Shown: in pieces, positions 45,504 to 54,524 of the stretch
Layout of the letters: every line of letters starts with the position of its first letter
Position numbering within the stretch: the stretch's first letter is position 1
From: Chitinophaga sp.
GTDB taxonomy: Bacteria > Bacteroidota > Bacteroidia > Chitinophagales > Chitinophagaceae
Direction: 5' to 3'
DNA length: 64,000 nucleotides
Assembly: GCF_019236475.1 (NCBI RefSeq)
Contig: NZ_JAFAIX010000003.1
Coordinates: 403,878-467,877, forward strand
Translations under genes and position numbers: made by a program
Notes under the pieces: model-generated
What the model saw: only the letters and a program-made list of their open reading frames with translations
What the model was told of the DNA's origin: nothing
Databases searched by the model: none

Positions 45504-46333
45504 GTTATTTCCGTATGATGGGTGAGCCATTTATTGATAAAAAACAAGACGTCTTTGTTGTTGGGTTCGTTGTGAAGTTCATGATAGCCGCCCGTCCACT
45601 CCTTGTAGGTAATCAGCGATGGAGGCGCGCTATCCGCGAATTTGCGGGAGCCTTCTACGGCGGTTAATGCATCTGCGCTGCCATGGATCAGTAATGCAGG
45701 CACTTTCAGTTCTTTCGCATGACGCAGGCACCAGCGGCCATTGCGCACCATATCCGCCGCTAAGCGCAGGCTCATCCTATCATGACGCAGCGGATCTGCT
45801 TTAAACTTTTCCACTTGTGCTGGATCATGGGATATTTTATGGATATCTACCCCTTGGCTCACGCGCAGATCCGGGAACAGGGCTGCTCCCAGATACAGGA
45901 TACCCCGGAGGAGTGCGCCTGGCCTGCGAGCCACGATCAGCGCCGGTGCAGAGATCACTGCCGCCTCGATATCTGGCTGTCTCCTTAACAAAAATCCAGT
46001 TAATATGCCTCCTCCCATACTATGTCCATACATCACAATAGGCTTACGGAAAGTAGTCTGTACATGCTGGAGGAAATCCGCTAGGTAGTCGAAGCAGAAT
46101 TCCATACCACGGGTAGCCCCACGTTGGCCGTCGCTGCCGCCATGGCCGTAGTGATCGATCCCAATGACCGCATAGCCTTTCTCAGCAAAGTAAGTAGCCA
46201 CATGATCGTATCGGCCCACGTGTTCGCCGATGCCATGTACGATGATCATGACATACGAAAAAGTGGTAGGCACCCATTGTATGCCATGGAAGCGGGTATT
46301 GCGGGTAGACCAGTAGAAATCGTTTGCCGTCAT
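45491..46333 (-). CDS. Alpha/beta hydrolase, lysophospholipase/monoacylglycerol lipase-like
   Basis: A 280-residue hydrolase of the Hydrolase_4 type. The oxyanion motif is IVHGIGEHVGRYDH, followed by the conserved GIDHYGHGGSDGQRG. The nucleophile Ser is in YGHSMGGG (near residue 102), the Asp in LIHGSADALTAVEGS and the His in GGYHELHNEP. These features are shared by monoacylglycerol lipases and PldB-like lysophospholipases. No signal peptide, so probably cytoplasmic. Its last codons form one arm of the terminator shared with the SDR gene. Confidence 0.88.
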   Translation of the reverse strand: MTANDFYWSTRNTRFHGIQWVPTTFSYVMIIVHGIGEHVGRYDHVATYFAEKGYAVIGIDHYGHGGSDGQRGATRGMEFCFDYLADFLQHVQTTFRKPIVMYGHSMGGGILTGFLLRRQPDIEAAVISAPALIVARRPGALLRGILYLGAALFPDLRVSQGVDIHKISHDPAQVEKFKADPLRHDRMSLRLAADMVRNGRWCLRHAKELKVPALLIHGSADALTAVEGSRKFADSAPPSLITYKEWTGGYHELHNEPNNKDVLFFINKWLTHHTEITTVG

Positions 46334-46378
46334 AGGACTATCAATTGGAAATGAGCAATAAGATCTGGCAGAAAAACG

Positions 46379-46397
46379 AAGATAAACAATATCTTTA
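46379..46397. promoter_or_regulatory. Back-to-back -7 boxes in a divergent gap
   Basis: AAGATA and TATCTT form an inverted repeat five bases apart. Read leftwards it gives TATCTTCG for the hydrolase gene; read rightwards TATCTTTA for the membrane-protein gene. Both are one base off TAnnTTTG. No clear -33 boxes, so tentative. Confidence 0.3.
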
Positions 46398-46423
46398 AGC
46401 CTAAAATCTGTAATTCAACCAAC

Positions 46424-46840
46424 ATGATCAAAGAGAGGACTGCCGTTCCTGTGTATACCATTCCGCTGCGCTATCGGAAAATGGAAAACCTGCATATTGT
46501 TTTCTGGCTGTTGAAAGATGTTGCCTGGTGTATGATATGGAAGCCGTTGGGTATTGCCATGATATTTCCTACATTGATTATTTCGCTGGTGATTGCCTGG
46601 CGTACGCGCCAGTATGTGGCGGAGTTATGTCATAATGTGGCCATCAGCTTATGGATAAGCGCTAACTCGTACTGGATGATTAGTGAGTTTTTCCATTTTG
46701 ATGCTATGGTGATTTATGGGGAGATGACATTTAAGCATTTGGCCTTGATTCCTTTTGTATCGGGGATTTTGATACTAGCTTATTATTATTTGTATTATCT
46801 GCCGAGGCATAAGGAGGAAGAGGAGATGATGGCAGAATAG
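46424..46840 (+). CDS. Small integral membrane protein of unknown function
   Basis: A 138-residue protein not recognised as a named family. It has about three or four hydrophobic segments: around 25-42 and 43-60 (WCMIWKPLGIAMIFPTLIISLVIAW), 68-85 (NVAISLWISANSYWMISEFF) and 103-124 (HLALIPFVSGILILAYYYLYYL), and a short acidic tail (EEEEMM). An ATG at residue 20 (MENLHIVFW) is an alternative start. Single gene, ending at a double terminator and convergent with the TldE gene. Confidence 0.65.
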   Translation: MIKERTAVPVYTIPLRYRKMENLHIVFWLLKDVAWCMIWKPLGIAMIFPTLIISLVIAWRTRQYVAELCHNVAISLWISANSYWMISEFFHFDAMVIYGEMTFKHLALIPFVSGILILAYYYLYYLPRHKEEEEMMAE

Positions 46841-46863
46841 TTTTTGCTGCGCAAGCGAATTTG

Positions 46864-46906
46864 AAAAATAGGGGCGAGACGTCTGCGACGTCTCGCCCCT
46901 ATTTTT
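46864..46906. terminator. Bidirectional 20-bp hairpin with GACGTC tip
   Basis: Perfect 20-base arms (46864-46883 and 46887-46906) close on TGC; the tip is GACGTC/GACGTC as at 18102, while the rest of the stem (AATAGGGGCGA side) is unrelated. A T-run follows. Confidence 0.85.
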
Positions 46907-46914
46907 CTTTTTTT

Positions 46915-46945
46915 TGTTGGCCCTGCCCGATGGGCAGGGCCAACA
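46915..46945. terminator. Second hairpin of the double terminator, CCTGCCC type
   Basis: TGTTGGCCCTGCCC pairs perfectly with GGGCAGGGCCAACA across GAT. It shares the CCTGCCC/GGGCAGG tip with the hairpin at 43724 but has a different base. It ends 37 bp from the stop of the convergent TldE gene. Confidence 0.85.
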
Positions 46946-46981
46946 GATTTTTAGCGTTTTGTCTTTTTTAGTGAGACACGG

Positions 46982-48319
46982 TTATACTGCGTCTGAAAGG
47001 GAGGTAAAAGTAAAGTCTCGAATTTTCATTGGCGGCAGGAGCAATTCGATTCCAGATTCGCCACTGACGGTACGTTCAGAGATACCCATTTCTTCCAGGT
47101 TATTGAGCATGATGATGGGGCTCTCATTAAAGCGGAAGTTTTTAATGGGGTATTTGATTTCACCGTTTTCGATATAGAAAGTTCCGTCACGGGTAAGGCC
47201 GGTAAACAAGAGTGTTTGTGGATCTACTTCGCGGATATACCAGAGTCGGGTGACAAGGATACCTTTTTCTGTAGATTTAATCAGTTCCTCCAGGGATTTG
47301 GTGCCACCGATCATGATAGCGCCGTCTGGGGAAGGCACCGATTTCACTTTCTGTTTTTCTGCCCAATAGCGGGTATTATATACGTTTTGGATCACCCCTT
47401 TATCGATCCAGGTAATTTTCTCCTGTGGTCTGCCATCGCCGTTATAAGGAGAAGTAGGCAGTTCAGGATTCCATGGATCAGAGTAGATGGTCACACGGTC
47501 ATCCACCAGCTTCTCTCCCACTTTGGTTTTACCACCGGGTTTGCTGAGGAAACTACGGCCTTCATCCGCGCTACGGGCGTCCATATTGAAGAAGATTTGC
47601 TCCACCAGTACCGCAGCAGCAGCCGGTTCTAGGATCACCGTATATTTTCCCGGTTCCAGCGCTTTCGCTGATTTGGAGCCAGCCGCTTTTTTAGCAGCGA
47701 TGGTAGTAGCAGCGCTTACATCCAGTTTGGATACATCCGTGAATCCTTTGCTAACATATCCAGAACCGGTACCATCTTGCGTACGGAGGGTAACGTTGAA
47801 TTTACCACCGGTACTGTTATTATAAGCAAAGAGGCCGTTGGAATTCATCATTGCGCTGTAGGCCGTGGTATTTTCCAGGAATCCAGCAGCGATGAGGTCG
47901 TTGCGGCGGGAAATATCCAGACTGGCAGCTACCATGTCTGTACGCTTTTTAGGGTCAATAGCGGCCGTTTCCTGCACGAAGCCTGTACCGGAAGGACCGT
48001 ATTGCTGCGGGCCCAAATAAGGCATGAATTCCGGGTTTTCCGGGGCAAGTTTCGCTAGTTCTTCAGAACGACGTACTACCTTTTCTAAGGAAGCATCATC
48101 ATATTCATTGATAGTAGCAATTCCTTGGCGTTTCCCGTAGGCCGAAGCTACCGCCATCTGGCTGAAGGTATTACCTCCACTAGTGGAAACAGCATTACGG
48201 GCATAGCGGATATTACCGTTATCGCTGCCGTAAATACTTACTTCGCATTGATCAGCTTTTGAGTAGGCAAGCACTTTTTTCAATAATGCCTGCGCTTCTT
48301 CTCTTGTAAGAATAGGCAT
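46982..48319 (-). CDS. TldE/PmbA-like protein, copy 1
   Basis: A 445-residue member of the TldD/PmbA family, of the TldE type that lacks the HExxxH zinc motif and serves as the partner subunit. N-terminal DNGNIRYARNAVSTSG and the C-terminal barrel residues (TGLTRDGTFYIENGEIKYPIKNFRFNESP) are typical. TldD and TldE form a heterodimer that cleaves unfolded peptides, including microcin leader and CcdA in E. coli. No signal peptide is seen, whereas its TldD partner has a Tat signal. The C-terminus MKIRDFTFTSLSDAV is identical to that of copy 2. It follows its TldD gene by 2 bp and is the last gene of the cluster. Confidence 0.88.
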   Translation of the reverse strand: MPILTREEAQALLKKVLAYSKADQCEVSIYGSDNGNIRYARNAVSTSGGNTFSQMAVASAYGKRQGIATINEYDDASLEKVVRRSEELAKLAPENPEFMPYLGPQQYGPSGTGFVQETAAIDPKKRTDMVAASLDISRRNDLIAAGFLENTTAYSAMMNSNGLFAYNNSTGGKFNVTLRTQDGTGSGYVSKGFTDVSKLDVSAATTIAAKKAAGSKSAKALEPGKYTVILEPAAAAVLVEQIFFNMDARSADEGRSFLSKPGGKTKVGEKLVDDRVTIYSDPWNPELPTSPYNGDGRPQEKITWIDKGVIQNVYNTRYWAEKQKVKSVPSPDGAIMIGGTKSLEELIKSTEKGILVTRLWYIREVDPQTLLFTGLTRDGTFYIENGEIKYPIKNFRFNESPIIMLNNLEEMGISERTVSGESGIELLLPPMKIRDFTFTSLSDAV

Positions 48320-48321
48320 AA

Positions 48322-49956
48322 TTAAATTTTTCTAGCTGTGTTAATAACGTTTACTCCATTAAAACGAGCGGTAGCAGAACCGTGTGAAACGGCGCTCACC
48401 TGTTCTGGTTGTCCTTTTCCATCGAAGAAGGAACCACCCAGGCGGTAGTCGCGCTGATCGGCAATGGCTTTGCAGGAATTCCAGAACTCCTGTGTATTGC
48501 TCTGATAGGCCACATCTTTCAGCATACCTACTATCTGCCCGTTCTTAATCTCATAAAACATTTGGCCACCAAACTGGAAATTATACCGTTGCTGATCGAT
48601 GGAGAATGAGCCATCTCCTACGATGAAGATGCCTTTTTCCACGTTTTTAATGATCTCTGCAGGCGTCAGTTTTTGTTTGCCTGGCTGCAGGGAAACATTT
48701 GGCATACGCTGGAACTGCACGTCCTTCCAGCTTTGAGAGTAGCAGCATCCTTGGGAGTGATCCAGCCCGATGATATGCGCCTGATCGCGGATAGCCTGGT
48801 AATTCACCAGTGTACCATCTTTGATGAGGTCCCATTCTTGGGTGCCTACTCCTTCATCGTCGTAACCAACCGCGCCGAGGGAGCCCGGTTGTTTTTTATC
48901 TGCTTTGATATTGACGATAGGGCTGCCGAAATTGAATTTCTTTGATTCCCATTTATCCAGCGTCAGGAAGCTGGTACCTGCGAAGTTGGCTTCATATCCC
49001 AACACGCGATCCAGTTCAGTAGGGTGCCCTACAGATTCGTGGATAGTGAGCCAGAGATGCGAAGGATCCAGTACCAGGTCGTATTTTCCTGGCTCAACGG
49101 ATTTCGCCTTCATTTTCTGTTGTACCTGTGCAGCACCCTGACGGGCGTCTTCCAACATATCATAACGGTTACGATACAACGTAGTGACGCCATGGATTTT
49201 CTCAGACTCATCAGGCATTAGGTATTCATACCCCATACCTCTTGGCGCGCTGAGGGCCGCTCTGGTTTCGAATTTGCCGGTGGCGGCATCGATTTTTGTA
49301 ATGCGGAAAGTAGGCCAGATACGGTGAATATCTTGATCGATATAAGAACCGTCGGAGCTCGCGAAATACTTCTGTTCATTCACCACGAAGAGGTAAGAGC
49401 CAACGTAGTTAGCGCCTCCTTTTATGGCAGCATCATTCACAGAGAGCAACAGGTCTGCTTTTTCTTTGAGCGGCACGTCGAACGCATTGCGTTGGATGGG
49501 CGCTTTCCAGCTTACTTCCCCGTAGCCCTTTTGGGGAGCCAGTTCTACTGGGGTAGTCATGATACGGGAATTCTCCTTTGCGATGGCTACTGCCAGGGCT
49601 GCGGCTTGGGCAATCCCATCCCTGGTGAGGTTATCGGTGCTAGAGAAGCCCCAGCAGCCATTGGCCAGTACACGGATACCGATACCGTAGGATTCCGTAT
49701 TGACTACGTTCTCCACCTTATCTTCCCGGGTGATTACATATTGATTCAGATATCTGCCTATACGAACATCCGTATAGGTGGCGCCTTTACTGCGCGCGGC
49801 ATTGAGGGCGATGTCGGCCATTTCTTTCTTTTTGGCCACATCTACCGAATACCAGGGGGTTTCAAGGGGGATAGCCTTCCCGATGAGGGGTATTTGGGAT
49901 AACAGTCCCGCTCCTATCCCCATGCCTGTGAGATGTAGAAAATCTCTTCTTTTCAT
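48322..49956 (-). CDS. TldD-type metalloprotease with Tat signal, copy 1
   Basis: A 544-residue metalloprotease. The N-terminus MKRRDFLHL followed by a hydrophobic stretch is a twin-arginine signal, so it should be exported folded. The TldD zinc motif HExxxH is present as H306-E307 and H311 (TIHESVGHPTE), followed by the conserved LGYEANFAGTSFLT and GAVGYDDEGV. The partner TldE gene starts 2 bp downstream and a second TldD/TldE pair lies 43 bp upstream. Cytoplasmic TldD acts on peptides; a periplasmic version is less studied, and the substrate here is unknown. Confidence 0.9.
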   Translation of the reverse strand: MKRRDFLHLTGMGIGAGLLSQIPLIGKAIPLETPWYSVDVAKKKEMADIALNAARSKGATYTDVRIGRYLNQYVITREDKVENVVNTESYGIGIRVLANGCWGFSSTDNLTRDGIAQAAALAVAIAKENSRIMTTPVELAPQKGYGEVSWKAPIQRNAFDVPLKEKADLLLSVNDAAIKGGANYVGSYLFVVNEQKYFASSDGSYIDQDIHRIWPTFRITKIDAATGKFETRAALSAPRGMGYEYLMPDESEKIHGVTTLYRNRYDMLEDARQGAAQVQQKMKAKSVEPGKYDLVLDPSHLWLTIHESVGHPTELDRVLGYEANFAGTSFLTLDKWESKKFNFGSPIVNIKADKKQPGSLGAVGYDDEGVGTQEWDLIKDGTLVNYQAIRDQAHIIGLDHSQGCCYSQSWKDVQFQRMPNVSLQPGKQKLTPAEIIKNVEKGIFIVGDGSFSIDQQRYNFQFGGQMFYEIKNGQIVGMLKDVAYQSNTQEFWNSCKAIADQRDYRLGGSFFDGKGQPEQVSAVSHGSATARFNGVNVINTARKI

Positions 49957-49999
49957 GGGTAAACATTTATGTGAATGACGATGAATGCGCGATCATCTT

Positions 50000-51334
50000 C
50001 TACACAGCATCCGACAAAGACGTGAAGGTGAAGTCACGAATCTTCATTGGCGGAATGAGGTAACTCCGGTAGGATTCAATACTGATGCTTCTTTCCGTCT
50101 TACCCAATGCTTCCACATTATTCAGCATGATAACCGGGCTTTCATTAAAACGTAGATTCTTAATTGGATGTTTTATTTTACCGTTTTCGATATAGAAAGT
50201 TCCGTCGCGGGTGAGGCCGGTGAGCAACAGGGTTTGTGCATCTACCAGTCGGATATACCAGAGGCGGGAAACGAGGATTCCTTTTTCAGTGGATTTAATC
50301 AATTCTTCGAGGGAAGCGTTGCCGCCTTCCATGATAATATTGGTAGGCATTGGCACTGGCTGCACGCCTTTTTTCTGCGCCCAATATTGAGAGTAGGCCA
50401 GGTTTTTCACCACGCCTTTATCAATCCAAGTAGTTTTATTGATGGGCAGTCCTTCGCGGCTCCAGGTGGATGCTGGGAGATCTGGATGATACGGGTCGGT
50501 ATAAATCGTTACTTTCTCATCCATCAATTGTTCACCAATACGGTTGCCACCACCGGGTTTGCTCATGAAGCTACGACCTTCATCCGCATTACGCGCATCT
50601 AGTCCGCGGAACATATTTTCCAGCATATACGTAGCTGCCACTGGCTCCAGGATAACAGTATACTTACCGGGTTCTATTGCTTTGGCTTCTGCACTGCTAT
50701 TCGCTTTCATGGCAGCAATACGGGTAGCCTCATGGGTATCCAGTTTGCGTACGTCATTGAAGCCTCTCGCCGCAAAACCAGAGCCTGTGCCATTTGCGGT
50801 ACGGGTAGTGATGGTAAATATCACATTTGTATCCGTATCGTACGCAAACAAACCTTTAGAATTCATCATCGCGTTGAAGCCGGTATTGTTCTCGATGAAT
50901 CCTGCTGCTTCCAGTTTCGCTTCTTTGGCCACATTGATACTTTTCGCCACCGCATCAGCGCGATCATCTGGCGTAATCTTAGCCGTTGCCTCTACGAAAG
51001 TAGGCGCATCTTTAAACGCAGATGGGCCTAACAGCGGCATGTATTCTGGGTTTTCAGGCGCTAGCTTTGCCAGTTCTTCCGCACGCTGTACAACGCGTTT
51101 CAGCGCTTCGTCTGTGAACTCGTTGATAGTAGCGGTACCGGAGCGTTTGCCGAAGGAAGAAGTAACGCTGAGTGTGAGCGTACTGATATCTCCCGCTGTT
51201 GAAATTGCATTACGGGCATAGCGGATATTACCGCCTTCAGCCCCGCGGAGACTCACTTCGCATTCATCCGCTTTTGAGAAAGAGAGCACTTTTTGCAATA
51301 GTGCTTTCGCTGCTTCTTTATTTAAAATTGCCAT
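50000..51334 (-). CDS. TldE/PmbA-like protein, copy 2
   Basis: A 444-residue paralogue of copy 1, with the same start of the mature fold (EGGNIRYARNAISTAG), the same TGLTRDGTFYIENGKIKHPIKNLRFNESP region and an identical last 15 residues. It lacks HExxxH and a signal peptide. It lies 9 bp after its TldD partner. Visible divergence through the middle of the protein shows that the duplication is not recent. Confidence 0.88.
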   Translation of the reverse strand: MAILNKEAAKALLQKVLSFSKADECEVSLRGAEGGNIRYARNAISTAGDISTLTLSVTSSFGKRSGTATINEFTDEALKRVVQRAEELAKLAPENPEYMPLLGPSAFKDAPTFVEATAKITPDDRADAVAKSINVAKEAKLEAAGFIENNTGFNAMMNSKGLFAYDTDTNVIFTITTRTANGTGSGFAARGFNDVRKLDTHEATRIAAMKANSSAEAKAIEPGKYTVILEPVAATYMLENMFRGLDARNADEGRSFMSKPGGGNRIGEQLMDEKVTIYTDPYHPDLPASTWSREGLPINKTTWIDKGVVKNLAYSQYWAQKKGVQPVPMPTNIIMEGGNASLEELIKSTEKGILVSRLWYIRLVDAQTLLLTGLTRDGTFYIENGKIKHPIKNLRFNESPVIMLNNVEALGKTERSISIESYRSYLIPPMKIRDFTFTSLSDAV

Positions 51335-51343
51335 TGTTGTCCG

Positions 51344-52978
51344 TTAGATTTTTCGTGCAGTGTTAATAACATTTACGCCATTGAAGCGGGTGGTAGAACT
51401 ACCATGAGACACCGCATTGGATTGTCCGGGTTGTCCTTTACCATCGTTGAAAGCGCCGCCTAGTCGGTAATCGCGTTTATCCGCGATAGCGCTACAGCTA
51501 TTCCAGAATTCCTGGGTATTTGCTTGGTAGGCCACATCTTTGAGCATACCGGCAATTTTACCGTTTTTGATTTCGTAGAATACTTGTCCGCCGAACTGGA
51601 AGTTATAACGCTGCTGGTCGATACTGAAGGAGCCGTCGCCGATGATGTAGATACCTTTTTCTACATTTTTGATCATATCATCCACGCTCAGGGGATCTTT
51701 TCCTGGTTGGAGGGAAACGTTTGGCATACGCTGGAACTGAACATCTGCCCAGCTTTGCGCGTAGCAGCAACCTTGGGAATGTTTGAGACCGATGATATGC
51801 GCTTGATCGCGGATCGCCTGATAATTCACCAGGATACCATCTTTAATGAGATCCCATTGGCCACATTGCACGCCTTCATCGTCATAGCCTACAGCGCCGA
51901 GGGAGCCGGGTTGCAGTTTATCTGCCACTACATTGACCAGTTTACTGCCGAAATTGAATTTGCCGGATTTCCATTTATCCAGCGTGAGGAAGCTGGTACC
52001 TGCATAGTTGGCTTCGTAGCCTAGTACGCGGTCCAGTTCTGTAGGGTGTGCCACTGACTCGTGGATGGTGAGCCAGAGGTGAGATGGATCGAGGATCAGA
52101 TCGTATTTACCTGGTTGCACGGAGGGTGCTTTCAGTTTTTGTTCTACATCGATCGCTGCATTTCTCACATCTTCCAGCATATCATATCTATCGCGGTAGC
52201 GTGTAATGATGCCCGTTACTTTATCTTCCGGCCTTGCGGAGAGGTATTCGTACCCCATTCCAACAGGATTACCGAGTGATTTACGGGTTTCAAATTTGCC
52301 GCTAGTGCGATCAATTTTAGTCACATTGAAAGTAGGGAACAGGCGGTGTATATCTTGATCGATATAGGAACCATCTGTAGATGCGAAGTATTTCTGTTCA
52401 TTGATGGCCAGTATGGCGGAGTTCACGAAGTTCACGCCTCCTTTGAGGGCAGCATCATTGACAGAGAGCAGCAGGTCTACCTTATCTTTTACCGGCACGG
52501 TAAAGGTATTGATTTCAATAGGCGTTTTCCAGCTTACTTCGCCGTAACCCTGTTGGGGAGCGAGTTGTACTGGATCTGCTTTTACCTTACTATTGGCTTT
52601 TGCTACAGCCACGGCACGTTCTGCCGCTTTTGCCACTTCTTCCTTGGTCACGTTGTTGGTAGCTGCAAAACCCCAGCAACCGTTGGCGATCACGCGTATC
52701 CCTACACCGAATGACTCTGTGTTAGCGATGTTCTGCACGCGTGTTTCGCGGGTAGTGACAAACTGGTTGAGGTAGCGGCCTATGCGTACATCCGCATAGG
52801 TAGCGCCTTTCGCTTTGGCTGCATTTAGCGCTACATCGGCCAGTTGTTTCTTAACTTTTACATCGATGCCATCGTTTAAAAAACGGGATGGATCAACAGG
52901 ATTGCCGAAAGCGAACTTCGGCAGGGCGAGGGCACCCAGTCCCATGGCAGAGAGCTGGATAAAGTCTTTACGTTTCAA
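51344..52978 (-). CDS. TldD-type metalloprotease with Tat-like signal, copy 2
   Basis: A 544-residue paralogue of copy 1 of identical length. The zinc motif is H306-E307 and H311 (TIHESVAHPTE). The N-terminus MKRKDFIQLSAMGLGALALP is Tat-like with Lys in place of the second Arg, a variant some Tat systems accept. The start is TTG at 52978, with no ATG in reach. It is separated by 157 bp from the membrane-protein gene upstream, so the TldD/TldE genes may have their own promoter, though I could not identify one. Confidence 0.9.
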   Translation of the reverse strand: MKRKDFIQLSAMGLGALALPKFAFGNPVDPSRFLNDGIDVKVKKQLADVALNAAKAKGATYADVRIGRYLNQFVTTRETRVQNIANTESFGVGIRVIANGCWGFAATNNVTKEEVAKAAERAVAVAKANSKVKADPVQLAPQQGYGEVSWKTPIEINTFTVPVKDKVDLLLSVNDAALKGGVNFVNSAILAINEQKYFASTDGSYIDQDIHRLFPTFNVTKIDRTSGKFETRKSLGNPVGMGYEYLSARPEDKVTGIITRYRDRYDMLEDVRNAAIDVEQKLKAPSVQPGKYDLILDPSHLWLTIHESVAHPTELDRVLGYEANYAGTSFLTLDKWKSGKFNFGSKLVNVVADKLQPGSLGAVGYDDEGVQCGQWDLIKDGILVNYQAIRDQAHIIGLKHSQGCCYAQSWADVQFQRMPNVSLQPGKDPLSVDDMIKNVEKGIYIIGDGSFSIDQQRYNFQFGGQVFYEIKNGKIAGMLKDVAYQANTQEFWNSCSAIADKRDYRLGGAFNDGKGQPGQSNAVSHGSSTTRFNGVNVINTARKI

Positions 52979-53135
52979 GCGGTTCTGTTGATTTGGTTAG
53001 ATTTAGATTTCGTTGGTTGTCAGATCTGTAGCATCCACATCAGTACATCTGTGTGATTCTCATGCAATACAAAAACCTATATATTTCTATCGTCGCCTAA
53101 GCTAATTTTTTTTTGCTGTTTTTTATAACCGTTGG

Positions 53136-54524
53136 TCACAATTTCTTTTCCAGCCAGAGAAAAATACAGGCTGCTAGAAAGGGCAGCAGCCACCACCATA
53201 CAGTTGGACTGGCTAATTCCTGTTCCGGACTCTTTCCCGCTACTACAGTAGGTTTCCGTTGTAATTCAGGCCATTCATCGGGCCCGAATATATATTCATT
53301 AATTGTTATATTTTGATATTTCAGTTGATGCCATCCATTTTTCACAGGCCACCAGGTACTGCGCCATTCGGCTGGCAGTAAAGGATGTTGGGCCAGCGGC
53401 AAGCGTGTCTCCCCGGCCAACAGAAATGAATCCAACAGTGGCCCTGTATTGCGTAAGATAAGCGTGACCTCATTATTCACTGCCGCAAAAGCGGGTGAAA
53501 TAGCAATAGTCGCTTTAGGTTCCTTGCTTCTGGAAGCGGCACTGAGCAAGGTACTCCAGAAGCGGCGATAACGCATGGAATCGCCGCTGAGCTGCCAGGT
53601 GTAAGTATTACTAATCCCCCATTCCAGCACTTTCCCCATGCTACGGTGATATAAGACCGCTGAAGGCTTACCCAGACTATCTTTCAGCAATATTTCTCCC
53701 GCGATTTTATTCACCGTGGTATTGCTATCCGGTTGTAATAACACTCCGATATCATGGTGTTGCATATATTCCGTCAACACATTCTTCTCCGTGGCTGTCA
53801 GTGCTTGTTTTTCAGCGATTACCACGTCAAACTTATCCAGCAAAGGAGCTGTTACCGCATCCAGGGAAACGGAATTCATGTTATCAAAACGGGTACTGTA
53901 TTGCTTTGCGGCCACTTGGCTACGCATTGCCACGGCCATGCCTTGTGTAGAGAGCCAGTCGGCCAGAAACCTATTTTCTACATCAGGACTAGCTGCCACA
54001 AAGAGTATGCGCAAAGGCTGTACAGCGGCCACTTCTAGCGGGACAGGAGCGGTAGCGAGGGTATCTTTACCAGTGGTTGTTATTAGCTTCAATAAACCGG
54101 CTCCTAAAAATGGTGGAACCGTTTGCATATGAAAAGTAGTATCCTTATTCGCAGCTATAGTAGTGCTGTCCAGCGTTTCGCCTGCAAAGGTGAGGGCAAG
54201 GCGTATAGGCGATGCCGTTGTATTATGGTAACGGCCGCTGATATGGACCGGTTGTAAATAAGCTAGGTGTCGTTCCCAGTTGCAGGCCAGGAATACAGGT
54301 TTTTGTGTTGTGTTTGCGTTAGGAATTGTGGTAGCGGGTGGTTTTTCTCTTTGCGATGGATGCAGCTCAATACCCAACATCACCAGGCTAACAACTGCCA
54401 GTACACTCGCTAGCAGTCGGCCTATGAGATAGCCCTTGTTAGGACGGCGATATTCCTGCCAGAGTAACCATAGTAGCAGCAAAGCGCCTACAGCGGCAAT
54501 GATGTATGTACGGTATTGACTCAT
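53136..54524 (-). CDS. Membrane protein of the MoxR/BatA cluster, unknown
   Basis: A 462-residue protein with two N-terminal membrane helices (about 8-22 and 35-52), a large domain of mixed alpha/beta (about 70-420) and a C-terminal helix (WWWLLPFLAACIFLWLEKKL). The middle includes LRILFVAASPDVENRFLADWLSTQG and DVVIAEKQALTATEKNVLTEYM, a pattern like the glutamine-amidotransferase-like domain found in BatA-associated proteins, but no catalytic Cys triad is evident. Its start overlaps the stop of the DUF4175 gene by four bases (ATGA), so the two are translationally coupled. Confidence 0.7.
   Translation of the reverse strand: MSQYRTYIIAAVGALLLLWLLWQEYRRPNKGYLIGRLLASVLAVVSLVMLGIELHPSQREKPPATTIPNANTTQKPVFLACNWERHLAYLQPVHISGRYHNTTASPIRLALTFAGETLDSTTIAANKDTTFHMQTVPPFLGAGLLKLITTTGKDTLATAPVPLEVAAVQPLRILFVAASPDVENRFLADWLSTQGMAVAMRSQVAAKQYSTRFDNMNSVSLDAVTAPLLDKFDVVIAEKQALTATEKNVLTEYMQHHDIGVLLQPDSNTTVNKIAGEILLKDSLGKPSAVLYHRSMGKVLEWGISNTYTWQLSGDSMRYRRFWSTLLSAASRSKEPKATIAISPAFAAVNNEVTLILRNTGPLLDSFLLAGETRLPLAQHPLLPAEWRSTWWPVKNGWHQLKYQNITINEYIFGPDEWPELQRKPTVVAGKSPEQELASPTVWWWLLPFLAACIFLWLEKKL

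Noticed and set aside
50544..51221. 225-codon plus-strand ORF antisense to TldE copy 2
   Set aside because: Composition is the mirror of the TldE codons (A/S/F-rich) and no motif is present.
46982..52978. Recent segmental duplication or assembly error of the TldD/TldE pairs
   Set aside because: The pairs differ throughout in protein sequence, spacing and start codon, so they are old paralogues and not an artefact.
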